Shown here in pieces: positions 17,171 through 25,510 of a stretch of DNA of 64,000 nt (the stretch's first letter is position 1; every line of letters begins with the position of its first letter). The notes under the pieces were generated by a model. It was not told the DNA's origin. It ran no database searches and saw only the letters and a program-made list of their open reading frames with translations. The position numbers were made by a program, and so were the translations under genes. The stretch covers positions 1 through 64,000 of the forward strand of contig CAXVYS010000013.1 of assembly GCA_963422675.2 (NCBI GenBank), given 5' to 3'. This stretch comes from UBA4416 sp963422675. Its GTDB lineage: Bacteria; Bacteroidota; Bacteroidia; B-17B0; Aurantibacillaceae.

Positions 17171-19669
17171 ATGAAATCAATAACGAAAACAGGTCTAATA
17201 TTCGTCATCACATTTCTTTTGTGTAAAATTAATATAAACGCACAATGTTGGGATACTTTAGCTGCCGGAAATGCCCATAGTTTGGGAATAAAAGCAGATG
17301 GTACACTTTGGGCCTGGGGAAATAATAATGATGGAGAGTTAGGTGATGGAACATTAATAGAAAAACATATTCCTACACAAATTGGTACTTCTGGTAATTG
17401 GAAACGAATTAGTTCAGGGGCAAATTATAATTTAGCCATAAAAACAGATGGCACACTTTGGGTGTGGGGAGATAACGCTTATGGGCAACTTGGGGATGGT
17501 ACTACTACAGACAAACTAATGCCTATACAAATAGGAACGGCAACAAATTGGCAACAAATAAGTATCGGCGAAGGAGGATCTCATAGTATGGCAATAAAAA
17601 CAGATGGTACACTTTGGGCCTGGGGATGGAATGCATTTGGACAACTTGGGGATGGAACTATCATTAATAAGCTTATCCCCACGCAAATTGGAACTGCCAC
17701 CAATTGGAAAATGGTGTTGGCTGGTAGTGTTCATAGCCTGGCATTAAAAACAGATGGTACGCTGTGGACGTGGGGAGATAATACTTACGGAGAACTTGGG
17801 GATGGAACTACAATCAATAAAAATGTGCCTGCGCAAATTGGTGTAGCTACCAATTGGAAACAAATTGCCACAGGAGGAGATTACCACAGTCTTGCCATTA
17901 AAACAGATGGCTCTTTGTGGGCTTGGGGACAAAATGTTCATGGGCAATTAGGAGACGGAACAACCGTTGATAAATTAATACCAACACAAATTGGAACGGC
18001 TACTGATTGGGCTTATACTGCCACTGGACGTTTTCAAGGTTTTGCGATTAAAACCAATGGTACTTTATGGAGTTGGGGTTGGAATAATTCAGGCCAGTTA
18101 GGAGATGGTACATTGGTTGATAAATCTGTGCCTAATCAAATTGGACTGCTTACTAATTGGAAAGGAATAATGGGCGGCGGCGAACATTGTTTAAGTAAAA
18201 AAACAGATGGTTCGCTTTGGACTTTCGGACATAATTTTAATGGGCAATTAGGTGATGGAACTACAACGGATAGACATATTCCTGTTTTAATTGGTAGTGC
18301 CTGTATGGCGCCTTGCTCACCGGGTATTACAATTGCCGGTTCTACCTCTACAACTATTTGTAATGGGAGCACTGTTTCATTTACCGCTTCCATAACAGAT
18401 GGCGGAACCTCTCCTGCATTTCAATGGCAAAAAAATGGCGCCAATGTTGGACCCGGGCTAAGCACATACAGTCTATCCACTTTAGCAAATGGGGATGTGA
18501 TTCATTGTATTTTAACAAGTAATGCCAGTTGCGCTTCAACATCAACTATTGTGAGTAATAACCTTTCCTTTACTGTAAACCCAACACCAACGGTTACCGT
18601 AAACAGTGGTTCCATTTGCTCAGGAAACAGTTTTACAATTGTTTCAACCGGAGCGAGTACGTATACCTATAGTAGTGGAACAGCTATTGTTACACCTGCA
18701 ACTACTACGTCTTACAGTGTAACAGGAACCAGTGCACAGGGTTGTGTGAGTTCTGGTACAGCTGTAAGTTCGGTAACTGTAAATACAACACCAACCATTA
18801 CCGTTAATAGTGGAACAATATGTTCAGGAAATAATTTTACGATCGTTCCTAACGGAGCAGTTACTTATACAATCAGTGGTGGTTCAACTAGTGTGAATCC
18901 AACTGCTAATACAAGTTATAGTGTAACAGGAACCAGTGCACAAGGTTGTGTGAGTTCTAACACTGCTATAAGTTCGGTAACCGTTAATGCCATACCTACT
19001 ATAGCAGTTAACAGTGGTTCAATGTGCTCAGGCAGTAGTTTCACAATTGCACCAACCGGAGCCAGCACTTATACCTATAGTAGTGGAACAGCTATTGTTA
19101 CACCCACAACTACTACAACTTACAGTGTAACAGGAACCAGTGCACAGGGTTGCGTAAGCTCTAATACTGCTGTAAGTTCAGTAACTGTTACTGCAAAACC
19201 GGTAATTACAGCCGTTAGTAGCAACAGTATTATTTGTGTGGGACAAACAGCAACATTAACCGCAACAGGTGCCACTGGCTATACCTGGAGTACAGGCTCT
19301 CATTCAGCAACCAGTAGTGTTTCTCCAACACTAACCACTACTTATACGGTTACAGGAATAGCCACATCTGGTTGTAGTAATAGTTCAGTCGTTACGCAAA
19401 GCGTTAACCTCTGTGCAGGTATAGAAACTCCTGAGAATGGAATGGATGCGATTACAATCTATCCAAATCCAAACAGCGGTGTATTTAGTATTAATTTAAC
19501 CATAAAAGCACAGGTAATAGTGGAGAATAGCTTAGGTCAGATAATCATCAATACACTCCTAAACGAAGGAAGCCAGCTCATAGATATACAACAGGAGGCT
19601 TGCGGGGTTTATATCGTAAAAGTAATAAACGAGAATAAGCAACGGACGTTTAAAGTAATTAAAAGCTAG
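17171..19669 (+). CDS. T9SS cargo surface protein: seven RCC1 repeats, Ig/PKD-like stalk, sorting domain
   Basis: From the ATG at 17171 the product has 832 residues and a good signal peptide (MKSITKTGLIFVITFLLCKININAQ). An upstream in-frame ATG at 17138 adds 11 residues that spoil it. Seven RCC1 repeats follow (about 25-375), each carrying GTLWAWG-N--GQLGDGT, which predicts one seven-bladed RCC1 propeller. Next come one larger Ig-like domain (about 380-475), four short stalk repeats (about 480-740) and a T9SS sorting domain (about 755-832) that closely resembles the one of the gene at 9269. The stalk DNA is nearly identical to that of its neighbours. RCC1-type repeats in bacterial surface proteins are of unknown function. 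A terminator shared with the convergent ferredoxin gene follows. Confidence 0.9.
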   Translation: MKSITKTGLIFVITFLLCKININAQCWDTLAAGNAHSLGIKADGTLWAWGNNNDGELGDGTLIEKHIPTQIGTSGNWKRISSGANYNLAIKTDGTLWVWGDNAYGQLGDGTTTDKLMPIQIGTATNWQQISIGEGGSHSMAIKTDGTLWAWGWNAFGQLGDGTIINKLIPTQIGTATNWKMVLAGSVHSLALKTDGTLWTWGDNTYGELGDGTTINKNVPAQIGVATNWKQIATGGDYHSLAIKTDGSLWAWGQNVHGQLGDGTTVDKLIPTQIGTATDWAYTATGRFQGFAIKTNGTLWSWGWNNSGQLGDGTLVDKSVPNQIGLLTNWKGIMGGGEHCLSKKTDGSLWTFGHNFNGQLGDGTTTDRHIPVLIGSACMAPCSPGITIAGSTSTTICNGSTVSFTASITDGGTSPAFQWQKNGANVGPGLSTYSLSTLANGDVIHCILTSNASCASTSTIVSNNLSFTVNPTPTVTVNSGSICSGNSFTIVSTGASTYTYSSGTAIVTPATTTSYSVTGTSAQGCVSSGTAVSSVTVNTTPTITVNSGTICSGNNFTIVPNGAVTYTISGGSTSVNPTANTSYSVTGTSAQGCVSSNTAISSVTVNAIPTIAVNSGSMCSGSSFTIAPTGASTYTYSSGTAIVTPTTTTTYSVTGTSAQGCVSSNTAVSSVTVTAKPVITAVSSNSIICVGQTATLTATGATGYTWSTGSHSATSSVSPTLTTTYTVTGIATSGCSNSSVVTQSVNLCAGIETPENGMDAITIYPNPNSGVFSINLTIKAQVIVENSLGQIIINTLLNEGSQLIDIQQEACGVYIVKVINENKQRTFKVIKS
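18592..19198 (+). repeat. Stalk-repeat DNA shared with the two upstream T9SS genes
   Basis: Three tandem units of about 200 bp lie here. Copies of the 25-base core occur at 18716, 18920 (one mismatch) and 19124. The conservation includes synonymous positions, suggesting recent duplication or gene conversion. Confidence 0.8.
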
Positions 19670-19695
19670 AGATCAATTTTAGCAACTATACCAAA

Positions 19696-19735
19696 CAAAA
19701 AATCCAGTCAAAATGAGTTGACCGGATTTTTTTTA
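19696..19735. terminator. Bidirectional terminator between convergent genes
   Basis: An AAAAAATCC-GTCAA / TTGAC-GGATTTTTTTT stem with one mismatch is flanked by A and T runs, between the RCC1 T9SS gene (+) and the ferredoxin gene (-). Confidence 0.8.
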
Positions 19736-19750
19736 TGTATTAAAACAAGG

Positions 19751-20077
19751 TTAGTTTCCGTCACCCATAATTTTTACCGTAATATTATCCATATCAGGGT
19801 TCAGTTTAAGCTGACATGCTAACCTCGACGTATCCGTAATATTAGGCAAGGTATCCAACATGGCGTATTCATCGTCTGTAATTTCAGGTAAGGTATCAAA
19901 ACCATTAACAACGCTTACATGGCAGGTAGCGCATAGTGCCATTCCCCCACAGGTAGCTAAAATATCGTAATCGCAGCCTTTTAAAAACTCCATTAAACTC
20001 AAGCCCATATCGGTTGGAGCTTCTAAAGTAGTTAAGGTAGTATCGCTGTTGAGTATGTTTACTTTTATGTCTATCAT
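19751..20077 (-). CDS. [2Fe-2S] ferredoxin, adrenodoxin type
   Basis: This small soluble electron carrier of 108 residues has the cluster ligands Cys43, Cys49 and Cys52 (CGGMALCATC, a C-x5-C-x2-C pattern) and Cys88 in RLACQLKL. This spacing is that of vertebrate-type or ISC-type ferredoxins, not plant-type. It is encoded next to a ferredoxin-NADP reductase, its probable electron donor, although a terminator hairpin separates the two genes. Likely roles are Fe-S cluster assembly or reduction of a monooxygenase or desaturase; no specific partner is visible. No isc genes lie nearby. Confidence 0.9.
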   Translation of the reverse strand: MIDIKVNILNSDTTLTTLEAPTDMGLSLMEFLKGCDYDILATCGGMALCATCHVSVVNGFDTLPEITDDEYAMLDTLPNITDTSRLACQLKLNPDMDNITVKIMGDGN

Positions 20078-20089
20078 AGAGTGTAAAAA

Positions 20090-20124
20090 TAAAGAATCCC
20101 TTTAATATTTAAAGGGATTCTTTT
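20090..20124 (-). terminator. Terminator between the ferredoxin reductase and ferredoxin genes
   Basis: A nearly perfect 15-bp stem (AAAGAATCCCTTTAA/TTTAAAGGGATTCTTT) lies after the reductase gene on the minus strand, with flanking A/T runs. It suggests the two genes are at least partly independent transcripts. Confidence 0.8.
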
Positions 20125-20182
20125 CAAAAATTATAGTGCTTCTATCTGTTATAACCCAATTTATAATAGTGAGTAGTACAGC

Positions 20183-21193
20183 TTAAAACTCATTAACACC
20201 ATTTACGGTTGTATACTTCATGGTATACTTAACGCCCGGGTTCATGTATTTATAGGCACTGTGGCTCATTAATGCCGCTTCGTGGAAACCACATAAAATA
20301 AGCTTCAATTTATTTTTATAGGTGTTGATATCGCCAATGGCATATACGCCCGGTACATTGGTTGAGTAATCATCCGTATTTACTTCAATGGCATTTTTAT
20401 CAATGTTTAAATTCCATTTTTCAATAGGACCTAATTTCGGGCTTAAACCAAATAACGGAATTAAATGATCTGTTGCAATAGCTGATTTTTCCTGTGATTT
20501 GGAATTAATCATCGCAACCGATTCTAATTTACCATTACCATCAACACTTGTTAAATTCGTATTTAATAATAGTTTAATTTTTCCTTCTTCAGCCAGTTTC
20601 ATTACCTTATTAACGCTGTCAGGAGCCCCTCTAAACGATTCACTTCTGTGTACCAATGTTAATTCCGAACAAATATCACTTAAAAAGATAGCCCAGTCTA
20701 AAGCACTGTCGCCACCACCGGCAATTACCATACGTTGTCCACGGTATTTTTCAGGATCAAGAATCATGTAATTAACTCCTTTTCCATTCTCAAAATTAGC
20801 CAGGCCTTCCATTTCAGGTTTACGGGGTTCAAAGCACCCTAAGCCTCCTGCAATAACTACTACTTTGGCATGAATCTCTGTGCCCATATTCGTAATTAAT
20901 ACAAAATCTGCTTCTCCACGTTTTTCAAGCGTTTCAATGCGCTCTCCAAATGTATAACCCGGGTGAAAAGGTTCCGCTTGTTTCAATAAATTGTCTACCA
21001 ATTCCTGTGCTAATACTGTAGGGTAGCCGGGGATATCGTATATAGGTTTTTTGGGATATATTTCAGATAACTGGCCGCCGGCTTGTGGTAAGTAGTCAAT
21101 TAAATGACAGCGCATTTTAAGCAATCCTGCTTCGAAAATCGCAAATAAACCTACCGGACCTGCACCAATAATCGCTAAATCTGTTTTAATCAT
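20183..21193 (-). CDS. Ferredoxin--NADP(+) reductase, thioredoxin-reductase-like type
   Basis: The 336-residue flavoprotein has the FAD-binding GAGPVG motif at 10-15, the TrxR-like stretch QAGGQLSEIYP, a second dinucleotide motif (GGGDSALDWA) for NADPH and the C-terminal FAD motif VYAIGDINTY. The CxxC redox pair of thioredoxin reductases is absent. This identifies the YumC-type FNR of Bacillus and Chlorobium rather than TrxR. It reduces ferredoxin with NADPH or the reverse; the adjacent adrenodoxin-type ferredoxin is the obvious partner. The length is as usual for the family, and the ATG at 21193 directly precedes the Rossmann motif. Confidence 0.92.
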   Translation of the reverse strand: MIKTDLAIIGAGPVGLFAIFEAGLLKMRCHLIDYLPQAGGQLSEIYPKKPIYDIPGYPTVLAQELVDNLLKQAEPFHPGYTFGERIETLEKRGEADFVLITNMGTEIHAKVVVIAGGLGCFEPRKPEMEGLANFENGKGVNYMILDPEKYRGQRMVIAGGGDSALDWAIFLSDICSELTLVHRSESFRGAPDSVNKVMKLAEEGKIKLLLNTNLTSVDGNGKLESVAMINSKSQEKSAIATDHLIPLFGLSPKLGPIEKWNLNIDKNAIEVNTDDYSTNVPGVYAIGDINTYKNKLKLILCGFHEAALMSHSAYKYMNPGVKYTMKYTTVNGVNEF

Positions 21194-21314
21194 TTCTTTA
21201 ATAAAAATTTTGGCAAATTTACGAATTTACACTCAATTAAAATAGGATAATGTATACCATTTTTAGGCGAATACTTTTTTGAAACTAATTGTTTTTGAGG
21301 AAGATACAAAATGC

Positions 21315-21902
21315 TCAACCAATGATTTCCGGCTGGGTTTCACAATAGTGGTACAGATCATCAAAAAATATAAAAAACTCGTCTTCAATTTCCTTATAGT
21401 TTTTTATTAAAGTAGGAATAGCCAATTGTAATTCATAACGGTGCCTGATCCTGTGGCTCAGATGGGTTAAAACGGTTTCTATACCTTCCAGGGAGGAATA
21501 GTTGTAAAGGATGTTTCGCTCCGTCATATAGCCATAAAATCGTTTGGCATTTTCAGGAAGGTATTCCATATAATCATTTAATACACTGTAAATACTCGAA
21601 GCATATTCCTGTAATGACACCTTAGAATAGAGATGGAAATTTTTTGCCAGGAAATGATCGTAAATAATATCCACCAACACTCCACTGTATTTATCAAACT
21701 CTTTTCTGAAATACTGTTTACTGGTTAAATACACAGGATGCGTATCCGTATAAAAGTCGATTTTACGGTGTAAGGTAATACCCTTGATAATACCATCTGT
21801 TAAGCCCTCAAACTTATTTCCCTGGATAGAATCGGCAATAAAATTACCAACAATAATATCGGGTTTTTGAAAAGATAAAAGAGTATGAGCTAAATAGTTC
21901 AA
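21315..21902 (-). CDS. acpH: Acyl carrier protein phosphodiesterase (DUF479)
   Basis: The 195-residue cytoplasmic protein begins MNYLAHTLLS and carries the family's metal-binding HD-like pattern: VGNFIADSI at about 18-26, GITLHRKID at 41-49, then YDHFLAKN and HLSHRIRHRYEL. AcpH hydrolyses the 4'-phosphopantetheine group from holo-ACP. The Bacteroidota members are annotated the same way, but their activity is rarely tested. It is divergently transcribed from rsmE across a 120-bp region with an inverted repeat. The minus-strand start at 21902 is the only good ATG. Confidence 0.88.
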   Translation of the reverse strand: MNYLAHTLLSFQKPDIIVGNFIADSIQGNKFEGLTDGIIKGITLHRKIDFYTDTHPVYLTSKQYFRKEFDKYSGVLVDIIYDHFLAKNFHLYSKVSLQEYASSIYSVLNDYMEYLPENAKRFYGYMTERNILYNYSSLEGIETVLTHLSHRIRHRYELQLAIPTLIKNYKEIEDEFFIFFDDLYHYCETQPEIIG

Positions 21903-21923
21903 ATGAGCAGCTTACGAATTTTG

Positions 21924-22000
21924 TACTAATATACGAATCGTAGCTGTAAGCTTGGTACATCCCGATTCGTATATTCGTAATTATCATTTGTATATTAGTA
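21924..22000. repeat. Inverted repeat with duplicated arm in the acpH-rsmE divergent region
   Basis: TACTAATATACGAATCG (21924-21940) pairs with CGATTCGTATATTCGTA (21963-21979) at 16 of 17 positions. Its first half also pairs perfectly with GTATATTAGTA (21990-22000), so two alternative hairpins compete for the same left arm. It may be a divergent operator, an RNA switch or a mobile repeat. Confidence 0.55.
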
Positions 22001-22022
22001 GTCTAAAATAATAACCGGGTAA

Positions 22023-22727
22023 ATGAATACGTTTTTTGGGATCATACAAAATAATGCCGCTATCTTAAACGAAGAGGAATCTTTGCATTGTGTAAAAGTA
22101 TTAAGGCACAAAGTAGGGGATACCATTCAGGTAATTGATGGAAAGGGAACAAGGGCTATTGGCACCATAGAGGCCGCTCATGCCAAGCAATGCGCTGTTT
22201 CTTTAACCAGTAAGGAAACTGTGGAAAAAGACCGGAATTACACCTTACACATAGCCATTGCTCCCACAAAAAATATTGAACGGATCGAGTGGTTTGTAGA
22301 AAAAGCCGTAGAAATAGGGATTGATGAAATTTCTTTTATTAAAAGCAAAAATTCGGAGCGTACCGTTATTAAAGACGACAGAACCCGTAAAGTGGCTGAA
22401 AGTGCCGTTAAACAAAGCCAGCAGGCCTATATCCCCAAGCTCAATTCATTAACGGAGCTAAAAGAATTTATTAAAACAAATACCGCCGCCGACGTAAAGC
22501 TGATTGCACATTGCGAAAATGAAGTTAAAAAAAACATTAAAGATTATATCGTTCCCGGTAAATCCTTTAGCATTTTAATAGGCCCCGAAGGTGATTTCAC
22601 CAAAGATGAAATTCAATTGGCATTACAGGCCGGCTATATACCGGTGAGCCTTGGAAACAGCCGTTTACGAACAGAAACAGCCGGTTTATATGCGGCAGGA
22701 GCATTTGCCGTAGTAAATAGCCATTAA
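22023..22727 (+). CDS. rsmE: 16S rRNA (uracil(1498)-N(3))-methyltransferase
   Basis: The 234-residue SPOUT methyltransferase has an N-terminal PUA-like domain (about 1-70; EESLHCVKVLRHKVGD) and a C-terminal trefoil-knot domain with the SAM-binding motifs LIGPEGDFTKDE and SLGNSRLRTETA. It methylates U1498 (E. coli numbering) in helix 44 of 16S rRNA. Length and motifs are standard. It starts at an ATG at 22023 and is followed by porX after 101 bp, so the two may share transcripts, but an AT-rich gap leaves room for a separate porX promoter. Confidence 0.95.
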   Translation: MNTFFGIIQNNAAILNEEESLHCVKVLRHKVGDTIQVIDGKGTRAIGTIEAAHAKQCAVSLTSKETVEKDRNYTLHIAIAPTKNIERIEWFVEKAVEIGIDEISFIKSKNSERTVIKDDRTRKVAESAVKQSQQAYIPKLNSLTELKEFIKTNTAADVKLIAHCENEVKKNIKDYIVPGKSFSILIGPEGDFTKDEIQLALQAGYIPVSLGNSRLRTETAGLYAAGAFAVVNSH

Positions 22728-22828
22728 CGTTTTTTGTAACAGATTCCGCTTTATGTATTATGGTATTAATTTACTTTGTATTCTCAACAATATACACCGA
22801 CAAATTACGTATCATTAAAAATTAATTT

Positions 22829-24385
22829 ATGGAAAATACCACGATACTTTGGGCCGACGATGAAATAGAATTATTAAAGCCGCATATTTTATTCTTAAAT
22901 CAAAAAGGTTACGATATCATCACTGCTTTAAGCGGAGATGAAGCCATTGATATAGTAAAAGAAAATAATTCGATATCCGCTGTATTATTGGATGAGAACA
23001 TGCCCGGTATTTCAGGCCTGGAAGCTTTAACAAAGATCAAGCAACTCAAATCAGATCTTCCTGTAATTATGATCACGAAAAGTGAAGAAGAATACATTAT
23101 GGAAGATGCGATCGGAAGCAGGATTGCCGATTATTTAATTAAACCTGTTAATCCTAACCAGATTTTATTATCGCTTAAAAAAGCACTGGATAATAAACGA
23201 TTGGTATCGGAAAAAACAAACACAGAGTACCGTAAAGAGTTTAGTCAGATAGGGATGACCTTATCGGATAACCTTAACTGGCAGGAGTGGCAGGAGGTGT
23301 TTAAAAAAATTGTGTATTGGGAGTTGGAGATGGATCAGGCCCAGGATAAAGGGATGTTGGATGTATTAAGGATGCAAAAGGCTGATGCCAATTTACAGTT
23401 CTTTAAATTTATAGAAAAGAAATACATTAACTGGCTCAACGGAACAGATAAAAATGCACCTACTATGAGCCATACCTTATTAAAGAATAAGTTCTTTGGT
23501 AATTTAGATCATAATACCTGTACTTTTTTAGTGGTAATTGATAACCTTCGTTACGACCAATGGAAAATGTTACAACCGATTATTCAGGATTATTTTAAGG
23601 TTGATAGTGAAGAGTTATTCTTTAGTATTCTTCCATCAGCTACGCAATATGCCCGTAATGCTTTGTTTTCGGGACTTTTACCAAGCGAAATGGAAAAACG
23701 CCATCCCGATTGGTGGAAAAATGATGAAGATGAAGGTGGAAAAAATATGCATGAGGAAGATTTTTTAAATGCACAATTAAAGCGTTTAGGGAAAGATGTA
23801 AAAATGAGTTATAATAAAATAACCAATTTTGCAGCAGGTAAAAAACTATCGGAGAACATGTCTAATTTAATGCAAAATAAATTAAATGTGATTGTCTACA
23901 ACTTTGTAGATATGTTGAGCCATGCCCGTACAGAGCTTGAAATGATTCGTGAGTTGGCAGATGATGAACCTGCTTACAGAAGTTTAACCGTATCCTGGTT
24001 CGAACACTCTCCATTATTGGATATGATTAAGTTTATAGCCTCTAAAGGAGCTAAAATGGTGATTACCACAGATCATGGAACAGTACACGTGAAAGAACCA
24101 ACAAAAGTGATCGGGGATAAAAGTGTGAACACTAACCTGCGTTACAAACAGGGTAGGGCATTGGATTATAACCCGAAAGAGGTATTTGAAATTAAAAATC
24201 CGGCAGATGCTTTTTTGCCTAAACAAAATGTAAGTACCAGGTATATTTTTGCCCGGGAAGATAAGTTTTTTGCTTATCCCAATAACTACAATCACTATGT
24301 TAATTATTATAAGAATACGTTTCAGCATGGAGGTGTAAGCCTGGAAGAAATGATTATTCCATACATTACCCTCACAGCGAAATAG
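22829..24385 (+). CDS. porX: T9SS regulator PorX: receiver domain fused to PglZ phosphatase domain
   Basis: The 518-residue protein has an N-terminal receiver domain (Asp10/Asp11, phospho-acceptor Asp55 in LLDENMPG, Lys in YLIKPVN). A helical linker (about 125-205) and an alkaline-phosphatase-like PglZ domain (about 205-515) follow. The nucleophile region is PSATQYARNALFSG with Thr272, and further metal-site motifs include TTDHGTVHV. There is no DNA-binding domain. PorX is the response regulator that controls type IX secretion in Porphyromonas and Flavobacterium, acting with the kinase PorY and a sigma factor; its phosphatase domain cleaves oligonucleotides. No porY gene is in the window. A bidirectional terminator follows. 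Confidence 0.95.
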   Translation: MENTTILWADDEIELLKPHILFLNQKGYDIITALSGDEAIDIVKENNSISAVLLDENMPGISGLEALTKIKQLKSDLPVIMITKSEEEYIMEDAIGSRIADYLIKPVNPNQILLSLKKALDNKRLVSEKTNTEYRKEFSQIGMTLSDNLNWQEWQEVFKKIVYWELEMDQAQDKGMLDVLRMQKADANLQFFKFIEKKYINWLNGTDKNAPTMSHTLLKNKFFGNLDHNTCTFLVVIDNLRYDQWKMLQPIIQDYFKVDSEELFFSILPSATQYARNALFSGLLPSEMEKRHPDWWKNDEDEGGKNMHEEDFLNAQLKRLGKDVKMSYNKITNFAAGKKLSENMSNLMQNKLNVIVYNFVDMLSHARTELEMIRELADDEPAYRSLTVSWFEHSPLLDMIKFIASKGAKMVITTDHGTVHVKEPTKVIGDKSVNTNLRYKQGRALDYNPKEVFEIKNPADAFLPKQNVSTRYIFAREDKFFAYPNNYNHYVNYYKNTFQHGGVSLEEMIIPYITLTAK

Positions 24386-24402
24386 AGGAAGTTAACACCA
24401 AC

Positions 24403-24432
24403 AAAAATGGCCGGTTTATCCGGCCATTTTTA
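24403..24432. terminator. Bidirectional terminator between porX and the DUF3078 gene
   Basis: A perfect 12-bp stem AAAAATGGCCGG/CCGGCCATTTTT with a 5-base loop serves both convergent genes. Confidence 0.92.
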
Positions 24433-24449
24433 ATGTATTGTTTTTTTAA

Positions 24450-25439
24450 TTAGAATTTGTAATTTAATCCAACACCTAATACCTGTTTAAATTGTACATC
24501 CGGACCCATAGTTCCTTTTTTATCACCGGCATTACGTAATAAAATAATATCGTCATCATAAATTAACTGGGTAGTTAAAGTAGCCGAAATAAATTTATTT
24601 ACTTTAAAGGTGGTAAGAGTTGTCCAGTTAACATCAACATTCTCCGGGTGATGTAAGTAGTTAGAGAATAATTCTAACATGGTTTGGAATGTTACATTAT
24701 CCATAATTTTCTTTTGGTACTGTAATTTTAAATAAGCCCCAAATTCTTCACGATGCGTTAAATAATGTTGAGTGATAACGCCACCGTTATTAGGATCCCT
24801 TATTTCTTTTTGAACACCATAAGCACCTATTCTTGCCAGGCTGTCATCATTTACAAATGTAAATTTGCCGGTAACAGGTGCTATAAATAATGAAAAATTA
24901 TCATTTGGTTTGTAATCAAAACCCAGGGCTAATACCATGTAACCGGGAGCCATAAACCTGGAAATATACATCGAATCATTTGGATAGTTGTAGCCATTGG
25001 CAAATTGTGTTTTAAAATCGGCTAATGCCGTATAATACCAGTGTTTTGCGGCTTGTCTGCCATATTTAGATGTAATTTGAATTTTATCATCTGTTTTCCA
25101 CCAAATTTTATTATTTCCTTGTTTAATAATACCGTACCCTAAGTCAACATTATTATCCCAGGTTACTTTTCCTTTTTTATAGCGGGCAAAAACTGAAAAA
25201 ATTCCACCAAAAGATATTGAATTAGTACCACCGGCAGCCCAGTTAGTTAAAGAAACCTGCTGTCCGTTGACAGAGATTACACCACCAAATTTCCAGTTTT
25301 TAACGCTATCAGGAGAAATCCCCTTTAGTTTTTCTGATTCTAATTGCAGCTTAGCAGCTTCATCTTTTGTAACATCCTGTGCTTGAGTATACAGGCTAAT
25401 AAAAATTAGGGATACAATTGTTAGGAGTTTTTTAATCAT
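24450..25439 (-). CDS. DUF3078 outer-membrane beta-barrel-like protein
   Basis: The 329-residue exported protein has a signal peptide ending near TQAQ (about residue 20). The mature part shows alternating hydrophobic strands, the conserved WKFGG...SLTNWAAGG opening and a final aromatic YKF, all typical of DUF3078 proteins and of a beta-barrel. The family is confined to Bacteroidota; its function is not known to me. It is convergent with porX and lies just downstream of porD, from which it is separated by about 70 bp. It may be part of the same minus-strand run as bamD-rpoZ-coaBC-porD. Confidence 0.85.
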   Translation of the reverse strand: MIKKLLTIVSLIFISLYTQAQDVTKDEAAKLQLESEKLKGISPDSVKNWKFGGVISVNGQQVSLTNWAAGGTNSISFGGIFSVFARYKKGKVTWDNNVDLGYGIIKQGNNKIWWKTDDKIQITSKYGRQAAKHWYYTALADFKTQFANGYNYPNDSMYISRFMAPGYMVLALGFDYKPNDNFSLFIAPVTGKFTFVNDDSLARIGAYGVQKEIRDPNNGGVITQHYLTHREEFGAYLKLQYQKKIMDNVTFQTMLELFSNYLHHPENVDVNWTTLTTFKVNKFISATLTTQLIYDDDIILLRNAGDKKGTMGPDVQFKQVLGVGLNYKF

Positions 25440-25510
25440 AGCTTTTTTTAAACGGCAAAGCTAGCAAAACAATTCTTATACTAAAATAAAAAATATTACC
25501 AAATAGTTAA

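Noticed and set aside
11410..19198. CRISPR-like regularly spaced repeats
   Set aside because: The repeats are inside reading frames, have a unit of about 200 bp matching a protein domain, and lack short unique spacers and cas genes.
20183..21193. Thioredoxin reductase
   Set aside because: The CxxC redox motif is missing and the neighbouring gene is a ferredoxin, so a TrxR-like ferredoxin-NADP reductase fits better.
24014..24328. Open frame of 104 codons on the minus strand
   Set aside because: It is antisense to the PglZ domain of porX; the composition is that of a shadow frame.
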